From assembly GCA_903813345.2 (NCBI GenBank), contig CAIIXF020000005.1:3666356-3730355 (forward strand): a stretch of DNA of 64,000 bases. Reading direction: 5' to 3'. Position numbers and translations under genes: made by a program. Of the stretch, positions 1 to 11,165 are shown one piece after another. A model generated the notes under the pieces. It ran no database searches. It was not told the DNA's origin and saw only the letters and a program-made list of their open reading frames with translations. This stretch comes from Owenia fusiformis. Its lineage: Eukaryota > Annelida > Polychaeta > Sabellida > Oweniidae. Numbering within the stretch: position 1 is the first letter of the stretch; every line of letters begins with the position of its first letter.

Positions 1-130
1 TGTAGTAAATAACCAGAAACTTGCAAAATGACCTGTCATTATCCCACCGAACGAAGTTCGAGAGGGATATAGGAAAGCCGTCCGTCCGTCCGTCGGTCCC
101 TACATCCGCCTCCGACCCCGGTCAAAATGT
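1..130 (-). mobile_element. Terminus of a GTCC-repeat element inserted in a 62-bp satellite unit
   Basis: Bases 1-43 match the start of the 62-bp satellite unit seen at 15.4-18.1 kb (ACCAGAAACTTGCA, then GACCTGTCATT). From about 46 the sequence changes to CCCACCGAACGAAGTTCG, which contains a small hairpin (cgaac/gttcg), followed by a GTCCGTCCGTCC run. The inverted motif CGTTCGGTGGGAT occurs at the far end of the 13.4-14.6 kb element, so the two probably belong to one family. Confidence 0.5.
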
Positions 131-1953
131 GACCTGAGATGAATTTTAATATAATTTCAAAATTTGTAGCTTATATTTGTTATAAATTCATAACATGTTA
201 TAATTATCAATAAGGGTTCTATTCAATACAGAGTTCATTAAATTAGTAGCTAATTAAAAAAAATTGAGGTCACATTAACTTTGGCAGTGGGGTAGGCGCG
301 ACTTGACACAAAACAACTTTCTAGCAGTCAGTTTTCAATGTAATCTATACCTCAAAACATGATTTTTGGGTTATTTTAAAATAGCAATGAAGTTCTCAAA
401 ATTTGCCATGAAGATTTTAGGGTAAAACAGATTTTTCAAAAATATTAGTCAATAGTACATAGAATACTACAGTATAATTTTGAACAAGTGACAAAAAAAG
501 AAAACATTTTTTAAGTCAATGTTCTCTTGATCAAATCTCTCAAAAGTTGGTGAAAAGCTTTATTTTGGCTTTTTAAATATACACTGTGAAACATGTTGAA
601 ATCTTTTTACTCAGATATGAATAAATTGATATTTTGTCCTTTTTCTCTAGGTCACATCTACCCCATGCGTCCACCATCATAAAAAATATTTGTTCATCAA
701 TAATATTTTCTTGTAATAGGTAGATGTGATAAATTCCTACATAAGAAAAGGATAAACACATTTATGTCAAGTATCTAGAGTACTTAATTTCAATATTTAT
801 TTTCAATACTTGTTTAAATATTATGTTTTGCCCCAAGTCGCACATACCCCACCTCATGTAAAAATATGAAAATTTTCAATAAATCCTCTTCCCTTCAAAA
901 GTTGATGGTAATTTTAATACTTATTTCATTGTTACCTTCTATGAAATGTTAACAAATAAAAATAGCCAATTTAGATCACCCATGGTATCATTTTAAATCA
1001 TATTTTCATACATTAAGATACTAGATAATATACATTTAAACATTGATTACCAACATATCATATGAGTATAGTTTCCTTCAAGGCAGAATCTGATCTAAAG
1101 GATTGACAAAATTGCAAGCAACATGTACAAATAACATATTAATGTGGTACTGGTGATCTCAAATACAAAATCCCATAAGATCTATGATATCCAATCAATT
1201 GGTAAAGACTAAAGATATTAGCCCAAAATGTAATAAGATTGAAATAATTGTTTCTTGTGCTTGTCTTTGTCTGTTCATTATCTGTTTTCACACCATCGGT
1301 AGTATATGGTCGTTGTGATGACTATGTTTTCATTACGGTGATTGTCCCACTTTTTTGTCATCCCAATTTCGGGATTCAGCTGATTATCTTTTAGGTGGCT
1401 GAATTGTTTTCTGGCGGCCAATTTGAAGGTTTTTTGTTAAATCTTGTCATTGTCATTTCAGGAAAACCCCTTGTTCAGTTTTCTCCAAATCCACACACCT
1501 GTTTGTAACAGAACTGCAAAAGATCTCTACAATTATCTCCACTCTGTTATATTGCCTTAGATTTTAGTTCAATATGTGAGCTATTGATTAATATGACCAC
1601 AGTCAACATTTTTTCTTCAAAGTTTTTAAAAATAATAGGAGAAAAGTTTTCCTGGTTCATACATTGTCTGGCTATTTGGTGGTGTGATCTCGTTCACGTA
1701 ATGTATCTTGTTAAATATAGCTACTGTGCCTAAAAATTGATACCACAGCATTGAATTAATGGGAGTTGACTTTTAATTAAACAGACTGTTATTTTATATC
1801 TAGTTTAAGATATTGTTTGATATAAATTCATTCCAAAAGTTACATAGATGGTACCAACTTGAAGCTAGGAATTTGTAGTATGTAGAAATAGGATATATAT
1901 GTGGTGGATCTGGTGTGTGTAACATAAGGATATTAATTATGCATTTTATTATA
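120..1953. other. AT-rich stretch with scattered TACCCC motifs
   Basis: No gene seen. Three copies of a short motif also clustered at 13.4 kb occur here: GGGGTAGGCGCGACTTG (inverted, about 291-307), AGGTCACATCTACCCCAT (about 649) and AAGTCGCACATACCCCA (about 836). This may be the body of the element that starts near position 46. The remainder is featureless. Confidence 0.4.
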
Positions 1954-2062
1954 CAGGGTGTTCAGTAAATATCATGAATAGGTCTGGCATTTTGTTTTAT
2001 TGTATGATATACAATGTATCAGCAAATAAATATGAATAGAATATTGAGGGTATAACACCCTG
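1954..2062. mobile_element. 109-bp TA-flanked MITE (CAGGGTGTT termini)
   Basis: Ends CAGGGTGTT and AACACCCTG are inverted repeats flanked by TA on both sides (1952-1953, 2063-2064), as in Tc1/mariner-type non-autonomous elements. It is too small to encode anything. Related termini occur at 27395, 38440 and 47644. Confidence 0.7.
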
Positions 2063-2364
2063 TAGTACTCTTGGTTGCTATGGTAACCATATTATCAACC
2101 AATCTAATGGTAGAACTGATATCTTTAAATAAATCAATTCAGAAATGTCCAATGCATATGCTCATAAATTTTCATATTTGGACCAATACTAACAGTAACA
2201 AAATACCAGACCAATGCACCTTTTTTCTTTACAGAGGGTATACTATTTTGTAGCGATTTAGTATGAATAATTAGTCTCTGCATACAATTTTGCCATTTGA
2301 CGTCAATGTATTCTGTATATTGAATATTTTTTGGTGATTTGTTATCACAGACTGTTATCGAAAG

Positions 2365-3103
2365 ATTTGTGCGCTGTGACGGATCATGCTATTGTTCATA
2401 AAAACACTAAGAATACTTCACAATTTATTTTTTAACTCATATGTTTCGTTATATCAAAGAAAATTACCTACTCCATGCAATGGATATATCATTTGCGAGT
2501 AACCGCCAAAGTATCATACGCTAAAATGTACCATTTCTTTTTTTTAACTTTTTAATGGCATGATATAGTGACATGATAATATTTACATATGATTTCAGCA
2601 TAACTCTGAATGTATTTATGAAGATCTGGATGTATTGGGTCATTTATTTCATAAAAAATAATGTTCAATTTTTTTGTCTGCCGTGACGGAGCAGTTTCAC
2701 TTTTCACATTTGCAACTGCTTCATCACAGCGGACAAAAAAATTAAACATTATTTTTTATGAAAAATAATTAAAAAGACCAAATACATCAAAATCTCATTG
2801 ATACTTTCAGAGTTATGCTGAAAACATATGTAAATATTATCATGTCACTGTATCGTACCATTAAAAAGCTAAAAAAAGAAATGGTACATTTTGGGGTATG
2901 ATACTCTGGCGCCATTTTCAATAGCTTTACCTCCTAGCATTATGGGACTTCAAACAGAAGTGAAAGTTCCCCGCAAATGATATATCCATTGCATGGAGTA
3001 AGTAATTTTCTTTGATAAAACGAAACATATGAGTTAAAAAATAAATTATGAAGTATTCTTAGTGTTTTTATGAAAATAACATGCTCCGTCAAAGCGAACA
3101 AAT
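2365..3103. mobile_element. Fold-back element, 0.74 kb, end motif repeated at its centre
   Basis: Almost the whole stretch is an imperfect palindrome centred near 2705. The left arm end ATTTGTGCGCTGTGACGGA pairs with the right end TCCGTCAAAGCGAACAAAT. Both arms share TTTTTAACTCATATGTTTCG, CATTGCATGGAGTA (inverted) and TTTACATATG. Copies of the terminal motif also lie either side of the centre (CTGCCGTGACGGAGCAG at 2679-2695 and, inverted, CATCACAGCGGACAAA near 2722). The right arm has about 60 bp extra. No flanking duplication was settled. No transposase. Confidence 0.75.
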
Positions 3104-3509
3104 TTTTTTGATACCAGCCTGTGGTTATGGACTTTTATATTAATTAAAAACATATTCATTTAAATATTTTCATGGATAAAGCAACTACTTAAAACAAAGA
3201 CACTGGCTCTAGATTGCATCCTATATTTTAAAGAAAATTAAGAAGTTTACTTTAGGTATTTATGATGTTTATCAATGTTAATTGTTGAATTGAACACATG
3301 TGAAGATGTTTACTCTATAGATCAGGATTAACAACACAGTACATGGTCATCATTAACTGTGAACTGGTAAAAGCATTAATTTGAATAATATCTGAACTTC
3401 AATAGGAATCCCATTCTCTATAGATAACAAAAGATCTCTTAAAAAACAATACTTTTAATTAAAAGTAACTTATAATCATAGTACATGAAATGCATTATTT
3501 TTTGTTATA

Positions 3510-4357
3510 CGAGGGCTGATCATAAAGGTCTCATAATATCTCTCTAATTTCTTTATTTATCGATATTACTAATGAAATTTTCACAGAATGTGCAGCATAG
3601 AACATCATATTAATTCAGCAAAAAATATATAGAACAACAAAATATAATGGTCATGTGAACTATGTGATCACATAACTGCATAATGAATGATTGAAATGCA
3701 TCGTTAGAAGTGATGTTAGACCCTGAAACTGTTTTGTTAAATATCCCGAGGAAATTTGAATTTGCCCCTCTAGTTCATTTCTAATACGTTCCGATCTCAC
3801 ACAGGGTCTACTTTTGTTCATATCTTTGCAGTATATTTGTTTGAACCATCTTTGGTTTGAGCAAAGGATTTTACAAGTTGAATATAACTTTTTATCAGTA
3901 TTAATTCTATTTTTCTATGATTTCTGCACCTATTGCATCTCTTACCCAGTCATTCCTGATCATAAGTTTTGAGTCTCAGAGTCTGTCATCAAATAAGTCA
4001 TGTAAACTTCCCATATGACATCACACAATTCACATGATCAATTTCTTTAAAAGTAAAAGCCCTGAACAATATTTAAGTTAACATTATAATGTGTTACATT
4101 ATTTATGAGAGTTTATTATGTATGTTTAACATGGTTAATTAGTCTCATTCTCAAAATTTTTATTTGCCCCAGTTGCTGCCTTGATTTCTGGTAACTATGG
4201 TAATTGTAATTGTCTAATACTGTATATGTGTGATACTAAACATTTTTTGCTAGCTTAATGAGACATTATATGCTTCACATTCTGTGAAAATTTCATTAGA
4301 TTACATGTATATTGAAAAATAAGAAATGAGAGAGATATTATTACAACTTTATCTACA
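3510..4357. mobile_element. Mariner-like element with about 120-bp inverted repeats, non-coding
   Basis: The left end reads TA then CGAGGGCTGATCATAAAGG, a mariner-like terminus. The left arm (through AATGAAATTTTCACAGAATG, about 3573-3592) is matched in inverted form at about 4240-4357. The interior, 3640-4230, shows no transposase motif. The right boundary is approximate. Confidence 0.5.
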
Positions 4358-4954
4358 TTACTATATTTAATGTTATGAGTATTATTGGGGAACAATTTTT
4401 GTTGTAATGACTGAAATGTCCCTCGTTTCAGTCCTTGAATGTGATATTGGGTCTTATTAATTAATTCAGAAGTCAATAAAAGAATTTTAAGATAAGATTA
4501 ACTGTAATAATGTCAATTTTAGCATTATTTCCGGCCTCTTGATGAAGGTGTTTCTATAAGTATTTTATCAAGAAGTGAATTTGTCATTAACTTTATCAAA
4601 GCCAAAATAGTTTACCACTTCTTTCAATAACTGACGTCAATATATTTTTCATGTGTATTTTAACTTGCATTAACCTCAATGATATTTTCTTCAAACTCAT
4701 TCAGTGAACAGGACTTTTTCCAATGACTCAAAACTGTTGCTCTTGAGAGGTAAAATAAATGGAATTTTGGGTTGATTCAGTAGCATGTAAACATATTTTT
4801 TATTCTATTCTAACTCACATAACCATGCCGATGTATGCATTATGCAGGAAAAGGTATATTATTTCAACAATAATTTATGTACATTATAGTTGTCACATTT
4901 TTAACATATTCTTGCAAGTAAAAAAAACTGGATGTTACATCTCTGAAGAATGAA

Positions 4955-5482
4955 AAATTGGGGAAAGGACCAATCTCGGTTTGGAGAATTAAGTTCATCG
5001 GCATATTCTGATGTTATCAATGTCACCAACAATTTTGATTTTTCTACATAGTGTAGATTGAAATGTGATCTTTTGAATATTTAAGATTTAATTATGTTAA
5101 TGTTTTTATTTCTTTCACAAAACAAATATTAGCTACCCCCCCCCCCCAATATTTCACTTGTTAAAGTCCCATTGACGATGTCATCTAGGAAAATTGAGTT
5201 TTTTGGCATGTTTAGAGATAGAACTAACTATTGACTACATTTTCCAGTAAAATCATACATTACATGTATGTCTACTATGTAAGATATCATTTCATTTTGA
5301 TTATAATAAATATCAATTTCAATAGCCCTCTGTCTTTAATAATAATGATTGTGGGGGGGGGGGTTTGCTAATATTTTGTTTTATGAAAGCAATAAAAATA
5401 TTACCATAATTAAATCTTAAATATTCAAAAGATCACATTTCAATCTACACTATGTAGAAAAATCAAAATTGTTGGCAACATA
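4955..5482. mobile_element. Fold-back element, copy 1 of the CTCGGTTTGGAGAA family
   Basis: Inverted arms of about 130 bp: CAACAATTTTGATTTTTCTA at 5029 and its complement near 5458-5478, both containing ACATAGTGTAGATTGAAATG. The arms carry facing poly-C (5137-5148) and poly-G (5354-5363) runs. The loop holds TTAAAGTCCCATTGACGATG. The outer left sequence CTCGGTTTGGAGAA recurs at 51.7 kb and, inverted, at 58.6 kb. Confidence 0.65.
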
Positions 5483-5545
5483 TATATATTTTTTTTTATC
5501 ATGTATATATTTCTCATTTTATAACTTTGTATACATCAAGTCATT

Positions 5546-6172
5546 TTACAATATTTGTAAAAAATGATACAATTTCAATTCTTGAACATTATTACAATAG
5601 TTTACAAATATAATGTACCATAAGTTGTTTAAACATTCATTAAAATAAGTATAGTTAGTGTCTTGTACCTTATAGCCAAAAACAAGAGTTTTATACTTCA
5701 AGCTTAATTCAATTTTAAAATGATCTAAAATATAATTTTCTAGTTGGTCTATTACATTAAGTACTCTATGACATTGAAAGAACAAATGTTTATAATCTTC
5801 TACTTGTCCGCAAATATCACACATGTCATTAACACTTATTTTCCATCTTAGAAGTACATGTTTGCATGGTAAAATGTAATGTAAAAGTTTGTATTTAAAA
5901 TTGGCCACTTTTTTATTTTTGGATTGCTTTAAAAGTATCCAAGTCTGTTGAAACAGCATTTGACTATTTTGAATTTCACAAAGATTAATCCAAAATGATT
6001 CCAAATATGTTTTAGTTGCTATATGTTCCAACAAGATTGAATATATGTCTCTAGAACTTGCATGTTTATCCAAAAGTCTATAATGCTTCAATTTACTGTC
6101 ATAAAACCTTAAACTTACATTTGTATTCACATATGTACATCTGCTTGCCTCACTAAATATTTTAACTCTATA
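5546..6172 (-). pseudogene. 5'-truncated LINE ORF2 fragment with RT zinc-binding domain
   Basis: Open frame of about 208 codons, running from a stop near 6173 to the stop at 5546; there is no convincing start codon (the first usable codon at 6130 is GTG). It carries FKYKLLHYILPCKHVLLRW followed by CDICGQVEDYKHLFFQC, a Cys/His pattern matching the zinc-binding domain found after reverse transcriptase in non-LTR retrotransposons. Catalytic RT and endonuclease parts are absent, as expected for 5' truncation during target-primed insertion. The 3' end is AT-rich and abuts a fold-back element near 5480; the 5' end abuts the MITE at 6217. The LINE clade was not determined. Confidence 0.7.
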
Positions 6173-6216
6173 TTAAAATGGCAAAGATTGCTTAACAGTT
6201 ACATATTCTGCCATCT

Positions 6217-6654
6217 AATAACCCAGATGCGAGTAGAAATAATCTTGATTTACGTCATTAAAAATTCAAAATTCAGTCAAAGTAATATCATATTTGAAAT
6301 CTTCATGTAAAATTACATCTAGAACTGTCGTTTTAAAAAGTGTTTATCAACTTTGAAAAATTAATTTTCTTTGAAAATGTGACTTCTAGCTCGGGGAGAT
6401 TCCCCATAGACCCCATGCTATAAAATCACAAAAAATGAAATATCTTCTTTTAGTGGACAGATAATATTTTGCTTCACTGGACATATTTTCATTAGTATAA
6501 GTATCAGACACATAAGGGTTATATGAAAATTGAGCCACTTAAATTGATAATATTCAAGTTTAAGGGAACTTTCTTATATACCTGCCATGTTAATTGACCC
6601 GAGTCAGCCACCTGGTGGTGAAACTGGTAACTACCTACTCGCATTTGGGTAATT
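6217..6654. mobile_element. 440-bp MITE family (GATGCGAGTAG termini), copy 1
   Basis: Inverted ends AATAACCCAGATGCGAGTAG and CTACTCGCATTTGGGTAATT. Shared internal landmarks with copies at 48.5 and 57.7 kb include TTGATTTACGTCATTAAA, AAAATGTGACTTCT, CATAGACCC and CCACCTGGTGGTG. No ORF. Non-autonomous; superfamily not assigned because the target duplication is unclear. Confidence 0.8.
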
Positions 6655-6917
6655 GACCCTAGATTTAAGCTTATCAAGAATTTCATCTTGGGTACACATT
6701 AAATCATTAACATATAATATATTTGAATTTATCCAGTTTTCAAAATACAAACATTAGTTATTGAAAGTTATGTCTTTATTGTGCCAAATCACCATTTGTC
6801 AAATTTCTGCAAATGTTATGTTATGAATTTTGGATTCTGAGCCTCCAAGAATACTCCAAGCATGGAGTAAATCTTTGTAAAATTGTTCTGGTTTTCCATA
6901 AGTAGATTTAAAGGTAA

Positions 6918-7003
6918 CTGGTCAACTCGTACCCAAGACAACTCGTACCCAAGTCAAGTCGTACCCAAGACAACTCGTACCCAAGACAACTCGTACCCAA
7001 GTA
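6918..7003. repeat. 17-18-bp tandem repeat, five copies
   Basis: Five head-to-tail copies of AACTCGTACCCAAGACA. The third copy varies (AAGTCGTACCC). No gene context. Confidence 0.85.
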
Positions 7004-8180
7004 TATGTTTTGTTTTGAATCAAGTGTTGGGCTGGGAATGGGTATAGATATACATATTATAATGGTTACATACAGTTCAGAATAGTTTGAAGTATGTAGA
7101 AGAGTTTTTGGAAGAAATCGATTGAAAGGAGCATGTAAGGTATGGCAAGCCATTTTCAAAGGGCTATATCTTTGGTTCGAAGAATAATTTAACCACAAAA
7201 TCAAATGGTTCTGTTAGATCCATGTCTTATTTTCAATAAAGGACATGAGGATGATAATCAAGTTGATTGGATTATCTCTTAAGCTGTCCCTAATCCACCC
7301 ATCCTCACCAATTTTCCCTAATTCTGACGCAATTTTCACCACAAGTGCAGGCCTTTTTAATAATTTTTAGTGCAAAGTTGTATTGAACTTTCAGACATGA
7401 TTTAAACTGTAAAGGGGAAAATTTAATTATGAACCTACTTTTTAGTATTTTTTTCGCGATTTTTTTGTATTTTTTCTGATATTATAAGGTGCTTCATACT
7501 TATATTATACAATTACAAAATAGAGGGCAACTAAGTGTCATAAATAATTTTCAAACAGTCGGATAGTGACTTACTCAGCCTTATGAATTGCCTTAATCCT
7601 GTATTTTACCTTGTATTGTTTGTGTATAAAACAGTTGTGTCATTCACGTAGAGCTATTTATATACTGAATAGTTCTTTGTAATTACATGTGCCTGGTTTT
7701 GGCTATTCAATCTAGACTCTTTGTTTGGGCAGGCTGAAATGAATAAGTGTGAAAATAAAATGAATTACAGGGTGAGGCAAAAAATGTCATCCAAAGAAAT
7801 GTTATTAACTCATTCATCCAGTATGAGTTGAAATCATATTTAGTTAATCTTTTTGTATTTAACCATGTTTTATGGGTCCATTCCTCAAGGTCACAATTCT
7901 ATGGCCATTCTACAAATTTCAGCCTCGTCCCTTCAGGCAGACCTGCACTGGTCGGTTGAGAATGTAAGGTCACCGTCACAGAAATTGTTCTCCTACTTGT
8001 TGTAGGGGTTGACATTATCTCAGAGATAGCCCGTAGTCATGAAATGAGGCTGGCATTTTGGACCATGTTTCGTTTTATAGCCATAAAATCCAGACTATTT
8101 GGGCAGGGTCAATTAAACTTTTAGGAAATAAAGTCAAGTAACAGCTCTTATCATATCTCATAGACATATGAATCCCCGTT
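7004..8180. other. Intergenic, no gene recognised
   Basis: Mostly featureless AT-rich sequence. A single Tc1/mariner-like terminus (TA, CAGGGTGAGGCAAAAA) lies at 7766-7783, but no matching opposite end was found. Confidence 0.4.
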
Positions 8181-8185
8181 CAATC

Positions 8186-8596
8186 CCCCCCCCCCCCCTT
8201 AGTTCAGTTTTAATTTTTTTTAATTATATTTTATATATTAACTTAAGATATTTTTTATAACTAACTTAAAAAGCCAACAATGACATTAGTTTTGTGATAA
8301 TAACGTGCCTGCTTATAAGTATTTATTACAGGTCGTGATTTATAGCAAAAACATTGAGTTTGACATGTAAGCAACGATGGGCCTCTTTTAATAGATCTCA
8401 TATCTTAGAAGCGTATTAGTTAAAAATATCCTTTTTTAGAAGACCTCACATATTTTACCATGTACTATGCCCCATTCATTTAGCAATTCAATAATGTAAA
8501 CTTTCTCTTGAAAAATAAATCTTCCAGATTTGTTGAATTTTGCAGAAATGCCGCATTCCCTCTGTTCATATTTTGTCTGATCACCAGGCGTAACTT
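8186..8596 (+). repeat. Dispersed repeat headed by poly-C, related to 42762-43131
   Basis: After a poly-C run, the landmarks AATGACATTAGTTTTGTGA, TTACAGGTCGTG, CTTCCAGATTTGTTGAA and GATCACC recur in order at 42.8-43.1 kb. Similarity is moderate with indels. The family is not identified. Confidence 0.55.
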
Positions 8597-9925
8597 ATGT
8601 TATATCATTATTATAGTTTAGAGGTGCATTAGCTGCATTTATGGATAATAAACTGCAAAGAATCAAAAAAATTGTTGGTGCCTAGCCTCAAACTTGCCCA
8701 AAAGAATGGTTATTATCTCAACCTCTAATGTTGAAATACCAGTGCTTGAAAAAATCACTTAACTTGAAATTTACGAAAGATAGTTGATTCCATGGTAAGC
8801 ACTGGTATTTTAACAAAAATGAATTGGGATCATAGCCACCACAAATCTACATAATGCACTTTTAAGCATGGCCATGTATACTTTATGACTTAATCTAAAT
8901 AATATAGTTACATAATCTAAAACTGATTTCCCTTTATAATTATCTTTGTCATTTTGTTCCTGGTATCTTTTATAATCATTAAATATACCTATACAGGTTT
9001 TGAACTTATTAAACACTAATCAAGAACAGAGTAAATTCTTAAAGGACTTGACTTGGACAACTTAGGAACATTTCAAGAATTGATATCATTCGCATACCTA
9101 AAGCCCATATAATCACAATATTAAAGTAATATATTTGCGGAAACAAGGATATAGGTACAAAATGAACTCAAATTTATTTGAATATGGATATACAATGTGT
9201 CACTAACAAATGCTTTTAAGGACTTTTAAAAGTATTTCAGTTTAAAACATGTACATAAACGTTAAAATGAAACAAAATAGATTAACGAACAAAAAATGTG
9301 AACAATGGATAATAAATACTCAGGTTATGAACATTAATGTGCATTTAACAAATACAAATGTTCAATTTACGAATACATATCAGTGATCTCCCTAGCATTA
9401 AAGCAAGTAGGTGCAGCATCCACCTGAGATTTTAAAACAGGCTTGCACCCACCTGAGATTTCATTTGCACCCACTTGAAAATGAGAAAAATCATGTAAAA
9501 TAGGCATATTTTTACCAATTCTGGATTTAATATTGAACATGAGAATTTTGCACCCGGCCACTTGAGGAAAAATCCTGGGGAGGACACTGCATATTTTTAA
9601 ATGGAAATAATGAAGTAGAAAACATTCCATAATCCTTGGCTATTTAAAATATTGTTTTCCATTTCATTAACAAATAATGAAAATAACAGGGGAGATAAGC
9701 AACTGACAAAGATAAAATGAATTTGAAGATTAAAAATGTTGTTAAATGCTGAAAAATCCGAAAGTACAAGTGTGGGAAAGTTTTACCTAATCTAAGCGGG
9801 ATGTTCTTAAATGGTACATTTAGACTGATGTCTGTTTCTACCACTTAGATTTTCTACCACTTAGCTTTTGCTTGCATATTTAACATTTGAACTTTCTTTG
9901 TTTTTTATTTTTTATTTTCGTCACT
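8597..9925. other. Intergenic, degenerate repeats only
   Basis: No gene recognised. 9380-9570 contains short internal repetition of GCACCCACCTGAGATTT, which looks like decayed transposon sequence. Confidence 0.35.
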
Positions 9926-9929
9926 TGTT

Positions 9930-10132
9930 TTATCATTGTAATTGTCATCAGTTAATTGATTTGTCCTTCATGGATTTGCTCATTTGTTTTATCATTGTAA
10001 TCATTGTAATTGTCATCAGTTGATTTGATTTGTTCTTCATGGGATGGCTCATTTGTTTTATCATTGTAATCATTGTAATTGTCATGAGTTGATTTGATTT
10101 GTCCTTCATTGATTTGCTCATTTGTTTTACTT
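9930..10132. repeat. About 79-bp tandem repeat, 2.6 copies
   Basis: The unit includes CATTTGTTTTATCATTGTAA, GTTGATTTGATTTGTCCTTC and ATGGATTTGCTC. The minus-strand reading frame through it is a by-product of the repeat, not a gene. Confidence 0.8.
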
Positions 10133-10288
10133 TTGTGTATACTAAAAATGTTTCAACATGTCTAAAAATGTTTCTAAACAAAGCAAAGTGAAAGATGTAG
10201 TTGTAGATAAATTGATTCCATTGTAATTAATTAAAAGATCATTTGTGGCCAGTTTACTTTGGAGTTGAAGAAGTGCTCTTGCAAGGTT

Positions 10289-11157
10289 CAGAGATCACGA
10301 TAGTTGAAAAAACGTGTTAGCCATTGTGGCTAAATCTTCCAAAATATTTTTAGCCAACCAAAATATGAATTAGCCATTTTGAAAAACCGTAAAAAAGGGA
10401 ATTCGCAATAGAGGTGTCACGGTCCAAGAAAATTTCGGTACGGTACGGAACGGTACAAATGGTCTCAACACGTTACTTTCGGGACGGGACGGGACAGAAC
10501 ATTAAAAATGATGAAATGTCTGATGATGACAGTTTCACTTTCAGTTTCACTTTTCAAAATCATATTTAGGAATAAAAAAACGTCCATTAAAATTGAATGT
10601 AAAGCATCTGCCGCGAATGTGATCGGCATTTCACATAGTCTGCACGGTGTAATATTACCAATTCGTTTACCTTGTGATATCGGAGTCCCAAAATACTTCC
10701 AAACTGCCGACTTTTTCGACTTAGATGCCGGCTCGATTTTTCAATTTCTTTCCTACATCCGGCATACTGATAATGCACTAGATTTGCGAACGACGATGAA
10801 GAAATTTACGAACAAGCATTACCATCTACCTGAAATCGCGGGTCCGTTAATAACACTTTTCAATGCAAAGAAGTGTAATCTAGGTACGAGGTAAGTGAAA
10901 ATATTTCAGAACGAAATCGGAGGTGTTCCTCGCTATTTATACACGTTTTTATGCATTTTAGTGAAGGAATCTATGTACCGATATTAACCCTTTCTGTCCC
11001 ATGTCCCGAACCGAAGCATCTGGACCGAAATTCGGTCCAATATCGGGAAACCGTGACACCTCTAATTCGCCATAACTGCGAAATACCTTTACATATTTTT
11101 CGCCACCTCTTTCGAAAATTCGCAATTGGCGAATGGCGAACGTCTACCGTGATCTCT
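10289..11157. mobile_element. hAT-like MITE with 8-bp duplication, split by a second insertion
   Basis: Inverted ends CAGAGATCACG and CGTGATCTCT are flanked by GCAAGGTT on both sides (10281-10288 and 11158-11165), the 8-bp duplication expected for hAT. Removing the nested element at 10409-11064 and its duplicated site leaves about 205 bp. No transposase. Confidence 0.75.
10409..11064. mobile_element. hAT-like element nested in the previous one
   Basis: Perfect 15-bp ends TAGAGGTGTCACGGT and ACCGTGACACCTCTA, continuing imperfectly inward (CGGTACGGTACGG). Flanks ATTCGCAA (10401-10408) and ATTCGCCA (11065-11072) match at 7 of 8 positions, fitting an 8-bp hAT duplication. It holds a 128-codon plus-strand frame (10508-10894) that I do not recognise and that shows no transposase motif. 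Confidence 0.8.
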
Positions 11158-11165
11158 GCAAGGTT

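Noticed and set aside
7766-7783. Tc1/mariner-like terminus CAGGGTGAGGC
   Set aside because: No partner end found downstream, so no element is called; may be a truncated copy.
9948-10181. 77-codon frame with repeating Lys/Met/Ser motif
   Set aside because: It is the translation of a 79-bp DNA tandem repeat.
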